Positions 45,019-54,264 of a DNA stretch of 64,000 nt are shown here, in pieces. The position numbers and the translations under genes are program-made. Numbering within the stretch: the stretch's first letter is position 1; the number at the start of each line of letters is the position of its first letter. The DNA is from Arthrobacter sp. B0490. Lineage in GTDB: Bacteria; Actinomycetota; Actinomycetes; Actinomycetales; Micrococcaceae. The stretch lies in contig NZ_PJIR01000001.1 of assembly GCF_002929355.1 (NCBI RefSeq), forward strand, positions 381,404 through 445,403, read 5' to 3'. Under the pieces are notes generated by a model. It was given only the letters and a program-made list of their open reading frames with translations. It was not told the DNA's origin and did no database searches.

Positions 45019-45243
45019 GTGGAAGTCAAGATCGGTATCCAGAACGTCAACCGCGAGATCATCCTCGAATCCTCCGAGAGCGCCGACGCGATCGCCGACC
45101 TCGTGGCCCAGGCGATGAGCGGCGGCACGGAGCTGCGTCTCAAGGATGCCAAGGGACGCCAGGTGATCGTCCCGACGTCGGTCCTCGGCTACGTCGAGAT
45201 CGGCGCCGAGGAGACGCGACGGGTGGGCTTCGGCGCACTGTAG
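45019..45243 (+). CDS. DUF3107 small conserved protein
   Basis: Protein of 74 residues starting MEVKIGIQNVNREIILESSE with the invariant-looking SADAIADLV and the end VEIGAEETRRVGFG. The family is restricted to actinobacteria, and the M. tuberculosis member was described as TB9.4. No catalytic motif is visible; the pattern suggests a small alpha/beta fold. GTG 45019 is preceded by AGGAGGC. It sits after the TetR gene and before a strong bidirectional terminator. Function unknown. Confidence 0.92.
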   Translation: MEVKIGIQNVNREIILESSESADAIADLVAQAMSGGTELRLKDAKGRQVIVPTSVLGYVEIGAEETRRVGFGAL

Positions 45244-45268
45244 GGCGGGAGGGTCCTCTCCGCCTCGG

Positions 45269-45306
45269 GACCCGTGGCCGACGGCAGACGCCGTCGGCCA
45301 CGGGTC
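45269..45306. terminator. Bidirectional terminator
   Basis: Perfect 17-bp stem (45269-45285 with 45290-45306) with a 4-nt loop between the convergent DUF3107 and ferritin-like genes. TTCCGTTT follows on the plus strand. Confidence 0.85.
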
Positions 45307-45373
45307 TTCCGTTTAATGCTCCTGCTGCGTGACAGGCCCCTGCCGGGGATCCTCCGGCGTGCGGGTGCGGGTA

Positions 45374-46210
45374 TCAGGCGGTGAGCCCCAGGGCGCCCAT
45401 GCGCCTCGAATGGTTGCGGGTCAGCTGCGCGAAGAGCGCCGTCGTGTGCTGCGTGTGGCTCGGCTCGTTGGCGAAGAGGAGTCCGGCGAGGTACTCGCGC
45501 TCGATCCCCACGCGCTGGGCCTGCGTGAGGGCCTCCCCCACGAGCCGACGGCCCCACAGCGCCAGGCGTGAGGCGAGCCGGGGATCGTCGGAGAGAGCCT
45601 CCTTCAGGCGCCGCTGCAGGTGGGCCGCCCCGTCCCCCGAATCGATGGCGCTGATGAGGGCGCGGGTGCGCGGGTCGAAGCTGTCGGCCAGCGCCCGGTA
45701 GAAGTCGCCGGAGAACGCGTCGAGGACATAGGCCTTCATGAGGGACTCGTACCAGTCCCCGGGGCGGGTCCGCTCGTGGAAGGCGTCGATGGACGCCTGG
45801 AACGGTCCCATCGCGTCCTCGATGGTGATGCCGAGGTCTGCGAGGAAGGCGGCCACCATCTCGAAGTGCTCGAACTCCTGCACGGCCAGGCGGCCCAGGC
45901 CGGCGCGGTCGGCGAGGCTCGGCGAGAACCGTGCGTCCGAGGACAACCGCTCGAATCCCGACAGTTCCCCGTAGGCGACGATGCCGAGAAGGTCCGTGAC
46001 GAAACGCGCGTAGAGCGGATTGGCGAACGCGTCCTCCCCGGGACCCGCGTCCACGGCGGCAGCGCCCGATGCGTCCGCAGCGCCGGCCGGGCGGGCCCGG
46101 GCCGGCACGGTGTTCGGGCTCACCGGCACGGCCGTCGGGGGCCGGACAGGCCCGGTGCGATCCCGCTCTGCTGCCGAGAGGGCCGTGCTGTCGGAGGAGC
46201 CGTTGTTCAT
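45374..46210 (-). CDS. Ferritin-fold (MiaE_2-like) protein
   Basis: Protein of 278 residues. After a Pro/Ala-rich N-terminus of about 65 residues it carries a helical ferritin-like domain with QEFEHFEMVAAFLADLG, whose Glu/His pattern could bind a di-iron centre, and ESLMKAYVLDAFSGDFYRA. The family is related to tRNA hydroxylase MiaE and is conserved next to the DEAD-box gene in actinobacteria (recalled Rv3210c). ATG 46210 is chosen; a GTG at 46228 is also open and neither has a clear ribosome site. Enzyme activity is unproven. Confidence 0.82.
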   Translation of the reverse strand: MNNGSSDSTALSAAERDRTGPVRPPTAVPVSPNTVPARARPAGAADASGAAAVDAGPGEDAFANPLYARFVTDLLGIVAYGELSGFERLSSDARFSPSLADRAGLGRLAVQEFEHFEMVAAFLADLGITIEDAMGPFQASIDAFHERTRPGDWYESLMKAYVLDAFSGDFYRALADSFDPRTRALISAIDSGDGAAHLQRRLKEALSDDPRLASRLALWGRRLVGEALTQAQRVGIEREYLAGLLFANEPSHTQHTTALFAQLTRNHSRRMGALGLTA

Positions 46211-46374
46211 TCTGCTAAGAGTACGCACTCAGGGAGGTGCGGCAACCTGCCGGACCACGCCGGGGTCTGTCGCGTACCGCCACCTCGGCCTATGCTCGGT
46301 CCCTACGACCGGACGGACCGGCGGGTCCTGCCGGTCGCCGAGGATCAGGGCCGGAGGCCGGAAGGCAGGAACAC

Positions 46375-46821
46375 ATGGAGTTCACGGGTGTCCTCGAACC
46401 GGCGGGCCGCACGGCCACGGGCATCGAGATCCCGGAGGAGGTGCTGTCGGCACTCGGAGAGGGCCGGCGTCCCGCGGTGACGGTGACACTCGGGACCTAT
46501 ACGTATCGCACCACCGTCGGGTCCATGAACGGTCGCGCCATGATCCCCGTCAGTGCCGAGCATCGGAACGGCGCCGGGCTCGTAGCCGACCAGTCCGTGA
46601 TGGTGCGGCTGGAACCGGACCGGGAGGAACGCATCGTCGACGTGCCGGAGGACCTGGCCGTGGCCCTCTCCGTGGACCCGGCGCTCGTCGCCGCGTTCGG
46701 TGCCCTGTCCGTCAGCCGGCGGAAAGCCCTCGTCCTGCCGATCGAGCAGGCGAAGGGCGCCGACACCCGGCGGCGCCGCGTGCTGAAGGCCGTCGACTCG
46801 CTCCGCCCCCGGGAGTCGTAG
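46375..46821 (+). CDS. DUF1905/YdeI-family protein
   Basis: Protein of 148 residues. The first half (MEFTGVLEPAGRTATGIEIP) is a DUF1905 beta domain. The second half (about 85-148; DLAVALSVDPALVAAFGALS, then RRKALVLPIEQAK) matches the bacteriocin-protection YdeI/OmpD-associated domain. The family is widespread and not functionally defined. ATG 46375 is preceded by GGCAGGA. It is divergent from the ferritin-like gene and about 60 bp upstream of the RNB ribonuclease gene on the same strand, possibly cotranscribed. Confidence 0.82.
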   Translation: MEFTGVLEPAGRTATGIEIPEEVLSALGEGRRPAVTVTLGTYTYRTTVGSMNGRAMIPVSAEHRNGAGLVADQSVMVRLEPDREERIVDVPEDLAVALSVDPALVAAFGALSVSRRKALVLPIEQAKGADTRRRRVLKAVDSLRPRES

Positions 46822-46885
46822 CAAGCCCCGTCGTCCACCCGCGGCGGAATCCCCGATGTCCGTGACGTGCGTTACCGTATTGCGT

Positions 46886-48412
46886 GTGCCCGCACAGCAT
46901 ATGGATCTCAGGGACCGGGAGTCCCAGCAGCGCCTCACCGAGTCGCTGCGCGCCCTCCGCGAGGAACTCGAGATCCGCGAGGACTTCCCGGAGGACGTCC
47001 TGCGGGAGGCGCAGGACGCAGTAGCGGCCCGCAGGCTTCCCGCGGCCGACCTGCGGGACCTGCGGGAGCTTCCGTTCCTCACCATCGATCCGCCCGGCTC
47101 CACCGACCTGGACCAGGCCGTGCACCTGCAGCGGACGGGCGGCACCCACGACGCCACCGCGGGTGCGGGCGGGTTCGAGGTCTGGTACGCCATCGCCGAC
47201 GTGCCGCTCTTCGTCCGGCCCGGGGGCGCCATCGATGCCGAGGCCCGGCTCCGCGGCCAGACCATGTACGCGCCGGACGGCCGGATCTCGATGCACCCGG
47301 AGGTCATCTCCGAGGACGCTGCGAGTCTCCTCCCCGATCGGGACCGGCCCGCCTTCGTCTGGCACTTCCGCCTCGACGCCGCAGCGGTCGTGCAGTCCGC
47401 CACCGTCGGCCGAGCCCTCGTCCGGAGCCGCCGGCAGCTCACCTACACGCAGGTCCAGTCCGCCATCGACGCCGGCACCGCCGACGAGCAGCTCACCCTC
47501 CTGAAGGAGGTCGGCATGCACCGGATCCAGCAGGAACTCGATCGGGGCGGCGCGAGCCTCAACCTCCCCCGCCAGGAGATCACCCACGACGGCGAGAGCT
47601 ACGGCATCATCACGGAGCCCGCCCTGCCGTGCGAGGACTGGAACGCCCAGATCTCGCTGATGACCGGCATGGCGGCTGCGCGCATGATGATCGACGGCGG
47701 TATCGGCATCCTGCGCACCATGCCCGAACCCGACGACGGCGCGCTCGCGAAGTTCCGGCGCCAGTCCGAGGCGCTCGAGCACCCCTGGCCCGCGGACATG
47801 CCCTACGGTGCGTTCCTGCGCACGCTCGACGTCGCCGACCCGCGGCAGCTCGCGCTGATGCACGCCGCCGCCTCGCTCTTCCGGGGTGCGGGCTACACCG
47901 CCTTCGACGGGCAGGTACCCGACGCCGTCGTGCAGTCGGCGATCGCCGCACCGTACGCGCACACCACCGCTCCCCTGCGGCGCCTCGTGGATCGCTTCGT
48001 GCTCGTGACCTGCGCGTCGCTCTGTGCCGGCGAGGAGGTACCCGCGTGGGTGCGTGCGGCGCTGCCGGACCTCAATGCACTCATGGCGTCCTCCAACCAG
48101 ACGGCGTCCCGGCTCGACTCGGGCGCCATGGACGCGGTGCAGGCCGCACTGCTGAGCAACCGCATCGGCGAGGCGTTCTCCGCCGTCGTCCTCCAGGGTT
48201 CGCCGCCCGCCGTCGAGGACACCCCCGGGAAGCAGGCGCCGCGCCTGTCGGGCACGGTGCAGGTCACCGAACCGCCGCTCGAGGCGAAGTGCTACGGGGA
48301 ACTCGTCGCCGGCGAGCGGGTCACGGTGGTCCTGCTCGAGGCCGATATCGCGCGTCGCCGCCTGCGCTTCGAGGTCAAACCCCCGGACGCGCCACCGTCG
48401 GTCCTGCGATGA
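46886..48412 (+). CDS. RNB-domain 3'-5' ribonuclease
   Basis: RNase II/R-type catalytic domain protein of 508 residues. The active-site motif LPFLTIDPPGSTDLDQAVHL has the Asp cluster that binds Mg ions, and PYAHTTAPLRRLVDRFV is the usual conserved downstream block. Cold-shock domains before and a full S1 domain after the RNB core are not apparent, so it is a compact version. GTG 46886 is used; an ATG at 46901 is the alternative. It lies upstream of a DEAD-box RNA helicase gene, which suggests shared work in RNA turnover, although a 259-bp gap separates them. Confidence 0.9.
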   Translation: MPAQHMDLRDRESQQRLTESLRALREELEIREDFPEDVLREAQDAVAARRLPAADLRDLRELPFLTIDPPGSTDLDQAVHLQRTGGTHDATAGAGGFEVWYAIADVPLFVRPGGAIDAEARLRGQTMYAPDGRISMHPEVISEDAASLLPDRDRPAFVWHFRLDAAAVVQSATVGRALVRSRRQLTYTQVQSAIDAGTADEQLTLLKEVGMHRIQQELDRGGASLNLPRQEITHDGESYGIITEPALPCEDWNAQISLMTGMAAARMMIDGGIGILRTMPEPDDGALAKFRRQSEALEHPWPADMPYGAFLRTLDVADPRQLALMHAAASLFRGAGYTAFDGQVPDAVVQSAIAAPYAHTTAPLRRLVDRFVLVTCASLCAGEEVPAWVRAALPDLNALMASSNQTASRLDSGAMDAVQAALLSNRIGEAFSAVVLQGSPPAVEDTPGKQAPRLSGTVQVTEPPLEAKCYGELVAGERVTVVLLEADIARRRLRFEVKPPDAPPSVLR

Positions 48413-48671
48413 CACCGGTGAGGGGCGGGCAGGGTAGTCTTGAGCCTGTAGTAATGGATGCCCGGTCGTTATCACTTTCCCGATAACCCGCAGTACCTAC
48501 TCGATCCCGAGTTCCCGCGGGCGCAGGTCTCCCTCCGCAGCCCGCACGCAGTCGCAAGCCCGCGATCGGCTTCCACTGGACGCCCTGGCGCCCGCCGATA
48601 CGCTCCGCCCCGGATGGATCAATCCCGGCGTCGAGCCTCAGCGGCCGCGGGGCCTGAATGAACGGTAGAAC
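48413..48671 (+). promoter_or_regulatory. Long 5' leader of the DEAD-box helicase gene
   Basis: A 259-bp non-coding gap. It contains the inverted repeat GTTATC...GATAAC (48468-48473 with 48482-48487) in the only A/T-rich part, and TTGAGC (48440-48445), which may be a -35 element. A 67-codon frame (48458-48661) crosses it but looks non-coding. Long leaders are common on cold-inducible helicase genes, but nothing here proves regulation. Confidence 0.35.
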
Positions 48672-50420
48672 GTGCACGACATCAACTCAGACAACACTCC
48701 GGTGACGGATGCCCACCACCTCGTGGCCGACGACTCGATCGACGCCATCGACGTCGAGGAGACCCTGGTCACCACCGAGGAGCCGCACGCGGTCGTCCCG
48801 GAGACCTTCGCGGACTTCAATGTCCGCCCCGACATCGTCGAGTCCCTCGCGGACGCCGGCATCATCCACCCCTTCCCCATCCAGGCGATGACACTCTCGA
48901 TCGCCCTCGGCGGTCACGACATCATCGGACAGGCGAAGACCGGCACGGGCAAGACGCTCGGTTTCGGCATCCCGGCGATCCAGCGCGTCGTCGGTCCCGA
49001 CGACGCGGGCTACGAGAAGCTCCCCGTCCCCGGCGCACCGCAGGCCCTCGTCGTCGTCCCGACGCGCGAGCTCGCGGTACAGGTGGCGAGCGACCTGACG
49101 ACGGCGGCGAAGAAGCGCAATGCGCGCATCGTCACCATCTACGGCGGCCGTGCCTACGAGCCCCAGATCGAGGCCATCAAGAAGGGCGTCGAGATCGTGG
49201 TCGGCACGCCCGGGCGCCTGATCGACCTGTACCGGCAGAAGCTGCTGGTGCTGAAGAACGTGAAGATCGTGGTCCTCGACGAGGCCGACGAGATGCTGGA
49301 CCTCGGCTTCCTGCCCGACGTCGAGACGCTCATCGCCGCGACGCCGCCCGTGCGCCAGACGCTCCTGTTCTCCGCGACCATGCCCGGTCCCGTCATCGCG
49401 ATGGCCCGGCGCTACATGACGCAGCCCACGCACATCCGTGCCGCGGATCCCGAGGACGAGGGCATCACCAAGAAGGACATCCGCCAGGTCATCTACCGGG
49501 CGCACAACCTGGACAAGGCCGAGGTGGTGGCCCGGATCCTGCAGGCCCGCAACCGCGGCCGGGCCATCATCTTCTGCAAGACGAAGCGCACCGCCGCGAA
49601 GCTCTCCGAGGAACTCATCGACCGCGGCTTCGCGGCGGGTGCCATCCACGGCGACCTGGGGCAGGGCGCCCGCGAGCAGGCGCTGCGTGCCTTCCGCGGC
49701 GACAAGATCGACGTCCTCGTCGCCACCGAGGTGGCCGCGCGCGGCATCGACGTGGAGGACATCACGCACGTCATCAACTACCAGTGCCCCGAGGACGAGA
49801 AGGCCTACCTGCACCGCGTGGGCCGCACGGGCCGCGCCGGCAAGAAGGGCACCGCCGTCACCTTCGTGGACTGGGACGACGTCCCCCGCTGGGGCCTGAT
49901 CAACAAGGCACTCGGTCTCGACACGCCCGAACCGGTCGAGACCTATTCGTCGTCCCCGCACCTCTACACCGACCTCGACATCCCCGAGGGCACCAAGGGC
50001 CGGCTGCCCCGCAAGGATCGCAAGCTCGCCGGTATCCATGCCGAGGTCCTCGAGGACCTCGGCGAGACCGGCAAGCGCGGCGGTGGCGCCGGTGAGACCG
50101 GCGGGCGCGGCGGCAGCGGAGGCGGTGCCGGGAACGACGGCGGACGTGGCCGTTCGGGCGGCCGCGGCGGCCCCCGCCGCGACTCCTCCTCCGGCGAGCA
50201 GTCGCGGGGTTCCCGCGGCCGTGGCCGGGGCAACGGCTCCGATACGACCGACGCTCCTGCCGCATCGACCGTCCCGGCCGACGCTGTCGAGGGTGGCACC
50301 CGCCGCCACCGCTCAGGTGGCGAGGGCGAGGCGCCCGCGGGTGACCGCCCACGCCGCAGCCGTACCCGCCGCCGCAACGGCGAGGTCGTCGCGAAGCCCG
50401 CCGGCGGCTCGGAGGACTGA
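48672..50420 (+). CDS. DEAD-box ATP-dependent RNA helicase
   Basis: RNA helicase of 582 residues. It has the Q motif (HPFPIQ, 66-71), Walker A GQAKTGTGKT (86-95), PTREL, VVLDEADEMLDLGF (motif II), LLFSATM (motif III) and YLHRVGRTGRAGKKGT (motif VI). The C-terminal 120 residues are Gly/Arg/Ser-rich, an RNA-binding tail typical of actinobacterial RhlE/CsdA-like proteins. GTG 48672 is used; no strong ribosome site is seen. It acts in ribosome assembly or RNA decay, perhaps with the RNB nuclease upstream. The DNA methyltransferase gene begins 7 bp downstream. Confidence 0.94.
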   Translation: MHDINSDNTPVTDAHHLVADDSIDAIDVEETLVTTEEPHAVVPETFADFNVRPDIVESLADAGIIHPFPIQAMTLSIALGGHDIIGQAKTGTGKTLGFGIPAIQRVVGPDDAGYEKLPVPGAPQALVVVPTRELAVQVASDLTTAAKKRNARIVTIYGGRAYEPQIEAIKKGVEIVVGTPGRLIDLYRQKLLVLKNVKIVVLDEADEMLDLGFLPDVETLIAATPPVRQTLLFSATMPGPVIAMARRYMTQPTHIRAADPEDEGITKKDIRQVIYRAHNLDKAEVVARILQARNRGRAIIFCKTKRTAAKLSEELIDRGFAAGAIHGDLGQGAREQALRAFRGDKIDVLVATEVAARGIDVEDITHVINYQCPEDEKAYLHRVGRTGRAGKKGTAVTFVDWDDVPRWGLINKALGLDTPEPVETYSSSPHLYTDLDIPEGTKGRLPRKDRKLAGIHAEVLEDLGETGKRGGGAGETGGRGGSGGGAGNDGGRGRSGGRGGPRRDSSSGEQSRGSRGRGRGNGSDTTDAPAASTVPADAVEGGTRRHRSGGEGEAPAGDRPRRSRTRRRNGEVVAKPAGGSED

Positions 50421-50426
50421 CACCCG

Positions 50427-51296
50427 GTGTCGGAGCTCCCTGTGCCGTCCGCGCCTCCTTCGTGGAGCGCGGACGGCGCCAACCTCATCGTGCACGCCGA
50501 CAATGCGGAGTACCTCGCCACGTTGCCGGACGCGGCTTTCGCGATGATCTACGTGGACCCGCCCTTCAACACGGGCCGCGTGCAGCGCCGCCAGCAGACC
50601 TCGATGGTGCGGGCGGTGGACGGCGAAGGGGACCGCGTGGGTTTCAAGGGGCTCTCCTACTCGACCGTCAAGGGCATGCTCGCGAGCTACGACGACGCGT
50701 TCGAGGACTACTGGGACTTCCTCTGGCCCAGGCTCGCCGAGGCATGGCGACTCCTGGCCGCCGACGGCACCCTCTACCTGCACCTGGACTACCGCGAGGT
50801 GCATTACGCCAAGGTCATGCTGGACGCCCTCTTCGGGCGTGAGTGCTTCCTGAACGAGATCATCTGGGCCTACGACTACGGAGCGCGCACCAAGCGCAAG
50901 TGGCCCGCCAAGCACGACAACATCCTCGTGTACGTCAAGAATCCTTCCGGGTACTACTTCAACAGTGACGAGGTGGACCGGGAACCCTATATGGCGCCCG
51001 GTCTCGTGACCGCCGAGAAGGCAGCCCTCGGCAAGCTCCCGACGGACGTCTGGTGGCACACCATCGTGTCCCCGACCGGTCGGGAGAAGACCGGCTACCC
51101 CACCCAGAAGCCCGAGGGACTGCTCCGGCGCGCCGTCGCGGCGAGCAGCCGTGAGGGTGACTGGGTTCTCGATTTCTTCGCCGGCTCGGGGACGCTCGGG
51201 GCCGTGGCGGGGAAACTCGGCCGCCGATTCGTCTGCGTGGACAGCAACCCGCAGGCCGTCCAGGTCATGCAGGCGCGCCTGGCCCCCTGGACCTGA
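50427..51296 (+). CDS. Site-specific DNA methyltransferase, beta class, orphan
   Basis: DNA amino-methyltransferase of 289 residues. The catalytic motif IV is MIYVDPPFNTG (40-50) and lies before the SAM-binding motif DWVLDFFAGSGTLG (about 240-253), the order of the beta class (N6-adenine or N4-cytosine). GYPTQKPEGLLRRAV precedes motif I. The middle region (60-220) would hold target recognition. GTG 50427 starts 7 bp after the helicase stop, so it is likely cotranscribed. No restriction endonuclease or specificity gene is nearby, so it may be a solitary modification enzyme. The target site is unknown. Confidence 0.88.
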   Translation: MSELPVPSAPPSWSADGANLIVHADNAEYLATLPDAAFAMIYVDPPFNTGRVQRRQQTSMVRAVDGEGDRVGFKGLSYSTVKGMLASYDDAFEDYWDFLWPRLAEAWRLLAADGTLYLHLDYREVHYAKVMLDALFGRECFLNEIIWAYDYGARTKRKWPAKHDNILVYVKNPSGYYFNSDEVDREPYMAPGLVTAEKAALGKLPTDVWWHTIVSPTGREKTGYPTQKPEGLLRRAVAASSREGDWVLDFFAGSGTLGAVAGKLGRRFVCVDSNPQAVQVMQARLAPWT

Positions 51297-51514
51297 CACG
51301 TTCCGGCGACGGCTCCGAGTACGCGGCACCCCGGGGGGCCTGACGCTGCACGATATGCCGGAAGGGCCCCCGTCCGGCGAGCGCTCTCGTATGGCCCGTG
51401 GGCCCACGCCTCGCGGCGCCAGGGGCCGGGCTCGTGGGCCCGTCGGTGTACCCGGACACGATGTGGAAGTCGCTGCGGATGTGGGGCTGGGAGGACCCGC
51501 CCGCGCGTCCGGGC
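51297..51514. other. Intergenic region between convergent genes
   Basis: A 218-bp gap between the methyltransferase and PHP genes. Several G/C-rich inverted repeats are present, including GCCGGA...TCCGGC (near 51359-51380) and GGGCCCACG...CGTGGGCCC arms, which could form terminators. No gene was recognised. Confidence 0.4.
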
Positions 51515-52354
51515 TCAGCCCGGCGTGCCCGATGCGAGCGCCGTGATGGCCTCGAGGGTTTCCCGCGGGGTGACGTTCTCCCCGAGCAGGTTCGGCTTTC
51601 CACTGCCGTGGTAGTCGCTCGAGCCCGTGATGAGCAGCCCGTGGTCCCGAGCGATCCTCCGCAGCTCCACGCGCGCCTCCTCGGGGTTGTCCCGGTGCTC
51701 CACCTCAAGTCCCAGCAGCCCGGCGTCGATCATCTCGTCGATCACGGCACCGCCCACCACGGCTCCGCGGTTGAACGCGGAGGGATGGGCGAAGACGGGC
51801 ACGCCTCCCGCGGCCCGGATGAGCTCGACGGCGTAGGCCGGGTGCGGGGCGTAGTGGCTGACCCAGTACGGCGAGCGCGCCGTCAGGATGCGCTCGAAGG
51901 CCTCCGAACGGGTCTCGACCACGCCGAGCGCGATCAGGGCGTCGGCGATGTGCGGGCGGCCCACCGTCGCACCCTCCGTCACGTGCTGCTGCACCAGGTC
52001 CCACGTGATCGGGAAGTCCTCGGACATCAGTTCGACCATGCGCCGTGCCCGCGTCAGCCGTGCCGACCTCGACTTCCCGATCTCCTCGCGCAGGCCGGCG
52101 TGGAGCGGATCGTGCAGGTAGGACAGCACATGCACACTGATGCCGGTGTCGGTGCGGCAGGAGACCTCCATGCCCGGCACGAACCCGATGCCGAAGCCTT
52201 CCGCCGCGGTCCGCGCCCTGTCCCAGCCCGCCGTCGAGTCGTGGTCGGTGAGCGCGACGGCGTCGAGCCCTGCGGCGGCCGCGGAGGCGATCAGGACGTC
52301 GGGGTCCTCGGTGCCGTCCGAGACGTTGGAGTGGGTGTGCAGATCGATTCTCAC
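51515..52354 (-). CDS. PHP-domain phosphoesterase (YciV/TrpH-like)
   Basis: Metal-dependent phosphoesterase of 279 residues. The first metal motif is RIDLHTHSNVSDGT (2-15), then ALTDHDSTAGWD and FVPGMEVSC; further ligands are in VFAHPSAF and GSSDYHGSGKP. This is the PHP fold of the RNase AM/TrpH group, which act on short RNAs or 3'-phosphonucleotides. GTG 52354 gives the conserved N-terminus; a GTG at 52375 is an alternative. It is convergent with the methyltransferase gene and divergent from aminopeptidase P. Confidence 0.9.
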   Translation of the reverse strand: MRIDLHTHSNVSDGTEDPDVLIASAAAAGLDAVALTDHDSTAGWDRARTAAEGFGIGFVPGMEVSCRTDTGISVHVLSYLHDPLHAGLREEIGKSRSARLTRARRMVELMSEDFPITWDLVQQHVTEGATVGRPHIADALIALGVVETRSEAFERILTARSPYWVSHYAPHPAYAVELIRAAGGVPVFAHPSAFNRGAVVGGAVIDEMIDAGLLGLEVEHRDNPEEARVELRRIARDHGLLITGSSDYHGSGKPNLLGENVTPRETLEAITALASGTPG

Positions 52355-52602
52355 CGGATCCAATCTACGCGCCACGGGCGTCGGACCCGGCCAGGGGCGC
52401 TGCGGGAGGCTCCGCCCCGGGACCGTCGTGCCCGCGGGGACCGTGCGACGGCGGCCACCGGGTCTGGACGACGGCGGCCGCCGGGGCGCCGTCCGGAGCG
52501 GGCCATCCTGTGTCCGGGAAGGGTCTCACGCACCCCTCGCCCCGCTCCTGCTCCTGCCGGCCGGACTTTCCCGACCCCCGGCGATGATGGGACGATGGCG
52601 GG

Positions 52603-54183
52603 GTGAGCACCGACGACACCGCACCCGCATCCGACATCCCCACCGACGCACCGGAGGGCCAGCCGCTGTCCGACCGGAACGAGAACCGCTCCCAGCGGCC
52701 GGATTCCGACGCCTTCAAGGCGTTCATGGCCGGCAGCTGGGCACCGGCATCGGACGACCTGCCGCCGGCGTCGCCCGTCGCCGAGCACGCGGCCCGCCGC
52801 CGGCGCGCCATCTCCGACCGCTTCCCGGGCGAGCGCATCGTCATCCCCGCCGGCCCCTTCAAGGTCCGCTCCAACGACACCGACTACCGCTACCGCCCGC
52901 ACTCCGGCTTCGCCCACCTGACCGGACTCGGTCTGGACCACGAGCCCGACGCCGTGCTCGTCCTGGAACCGGTGGACCCGGGCACGGGCGACGACGACGG
53001 GAACCACACCGCCACCCTGTACTTCCGCGAACTCGCCGGACGCGACAGCGCGGAGTTCTACGCCAACGCCCGCTACGGCGAGTTCTGGATCGGGCAGCGC
53101 CTGTCCATGGCGCAGATCAGGGCCCAGCTCGATCTGGAGACCGCCGACCTCGCCGAACTCGAGGTGGCCATCACGAAGGACGCCGGAGTCGCGTCGATCG
53201 GCGGTGTCAGCATCCGCCTGCTCCGCGAGGTGGATATGAACGCAGACGCGCTCGTCGACACGTCGCGCATCAACACCGGGGTGGACCTCGAGCGGGCCGA
53301 CGCCCTCGACGCCGTCCTCGCCGAGGCGCTCTCCGAGCTGAGGCTGCTCAAGGACGCCTGGGAGATCGAGCAGATGGAGGCCGCGGTCGCCGCCACCGTC
53401 GACGGGTTCCACGAAGTGGTCCGGTCCCTCCCCCGCGCGCTCACGCATCCGCGCGGCGAGCGGGTCGTGGAAGGCGCGTTCTTCACCCGGGCACGCGAGG
53501 AGGGCAACGACCTCGGCTACGACACCATTGCCGCCTCGGGGAACAACGCCACCACGCTGCACTGGATCCGCAACACCGGCCAGGTCTCCGCCGGGGACCT
53601 GCTCCTCCTCGACGCCGGCGTCGAGGCCGAGAGCCTCTACACCGCCGACATCACCAGGACCCTTCCCGTCACGGGGCGCTACACGGAGATCCAGCGCAGG
53701 ATCTACCAGGCGGTGCTCGACGCCGCCGACGCAGGCTTCGCCGCGGCGCAGCCCGGCCGGAGGTTCCGTGACGTGCATACGGCCGCGATCGCCGTCCTCG
53801 CCGAGAACCTCGACAGCTGGGGTCTCCTGCCCGTCCCCCTCGAGGAAGCCCTGGCACCCGAGGGCCAGCACCACCGGCGCTGGATGCCACACGGCACGAG
53901 CCACCACCTCGGTATGGACGTGCACGACTGCGCGCAGGCCAAGCGGGAGCTGTACCTGGACGGGATCCTCACCGAGGGCATGGTGTTCACCATCGAGCCG
54001 GGCCTCTACTTCAAGGCCGAGGACCTGGCGGTTCCCGAGGAGTACCGGGGCATCGGCGTGCGGATCGAGGACGACATCCTCATGACCGCCGACGGTCCCG
54101 TGAACCTCAGCTCGGCCCTGCCCCGCAGTCCCGACGACGTCGAGAACTGGATGGCGGGCATCTGGGGCAGCACCGGCGAGTAG
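52603..54183 (+). CDS. Xaa-Pro aminopeptidase (aminopeptidase P family, M24B)
   Basis: Removes N-terminal residues preceding proline; di-metal cytosolic enzyme. It is 526 residues: an N-terminal AMP_N domain (about 50-215; YRYRPHSGFAHLTGL) and a pita-bread M24 catalytic domain with the metal ligands visible in LLLDAGVEAESLYTADITRT, HGTSHHLGMDVHD, FTIEPGLYF and IGVRIEDDILMT. GTG 52603 is used. The acidic/polar first 45 residues are extra. It stands alone, with a terminator hairpin about 80 bp downstream. Confidence 0.94.
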   Translation: MSTDDTAPASDIPTDAPEGQPLSDRNENRSQRPDSDAFKAFMAGSWAPASDDLPPASPVAEHAARRRRAISDRFPGERIVIPAGPFKVRSNDTDYRYRPHSGFAHLTGLGLDHEPDAVLVLEPVDPGTGDDDGNHTATLYFRELAGRDSAEFYANARYGEFWIGQRLSMAQIRAQLDLETADLAELEVAITKDAGVASIGGVSIRLLREVDMNADALVDTSRINTGVDLERADALDAVLAEALSELRLLKDAWEIEQMEAAVAATVDGFHEVVRSLPRALTHPRGERVVEGAFFTRAREEGNDLGYDTIAASGNNATTLHWIRNTGQVSAGDLLLLDAGVEAESLYTADITRTLPVTGRYTEIQRRIYQAVLDAADAGFAAAQPGRRFRDVHTAAIAVLAENLDSWGLLPVPLEEALAPEGQHHRRWMPHGTSHHLGMDVHDCAQAKRELYLDGILTEGMVFTIEPGLYFKAEDLAVPEEYRGIGVRIEDDILMTADGPVNLSSALPRSPDDVENWMAGIWGSTGE

Positions 54184-54264
54184 CACCACCGGGGCGGCGG
54201 CTCCCGCGGCGACGGCCTCCAGGGCGACTCGCCCCGGCCGTTCGCAGGAGCAGCCCGTCGACGG

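Noticed and set aside
48458..48661. A possible 67-residue gene before the DEAD-box helicase
   Set aside because: It has no ribosome site and Ser/Arg/Pro shadow composition, and it lies in a probable leader. Kept only as a note.
50427..52354. A restriction-modification or defence island around the DNA methyltransferase
   Set aside because: The neighbours are a helicase tail and a PHP phosphoesterase; no endonuclease, specificity or phage-defence gene is seen.
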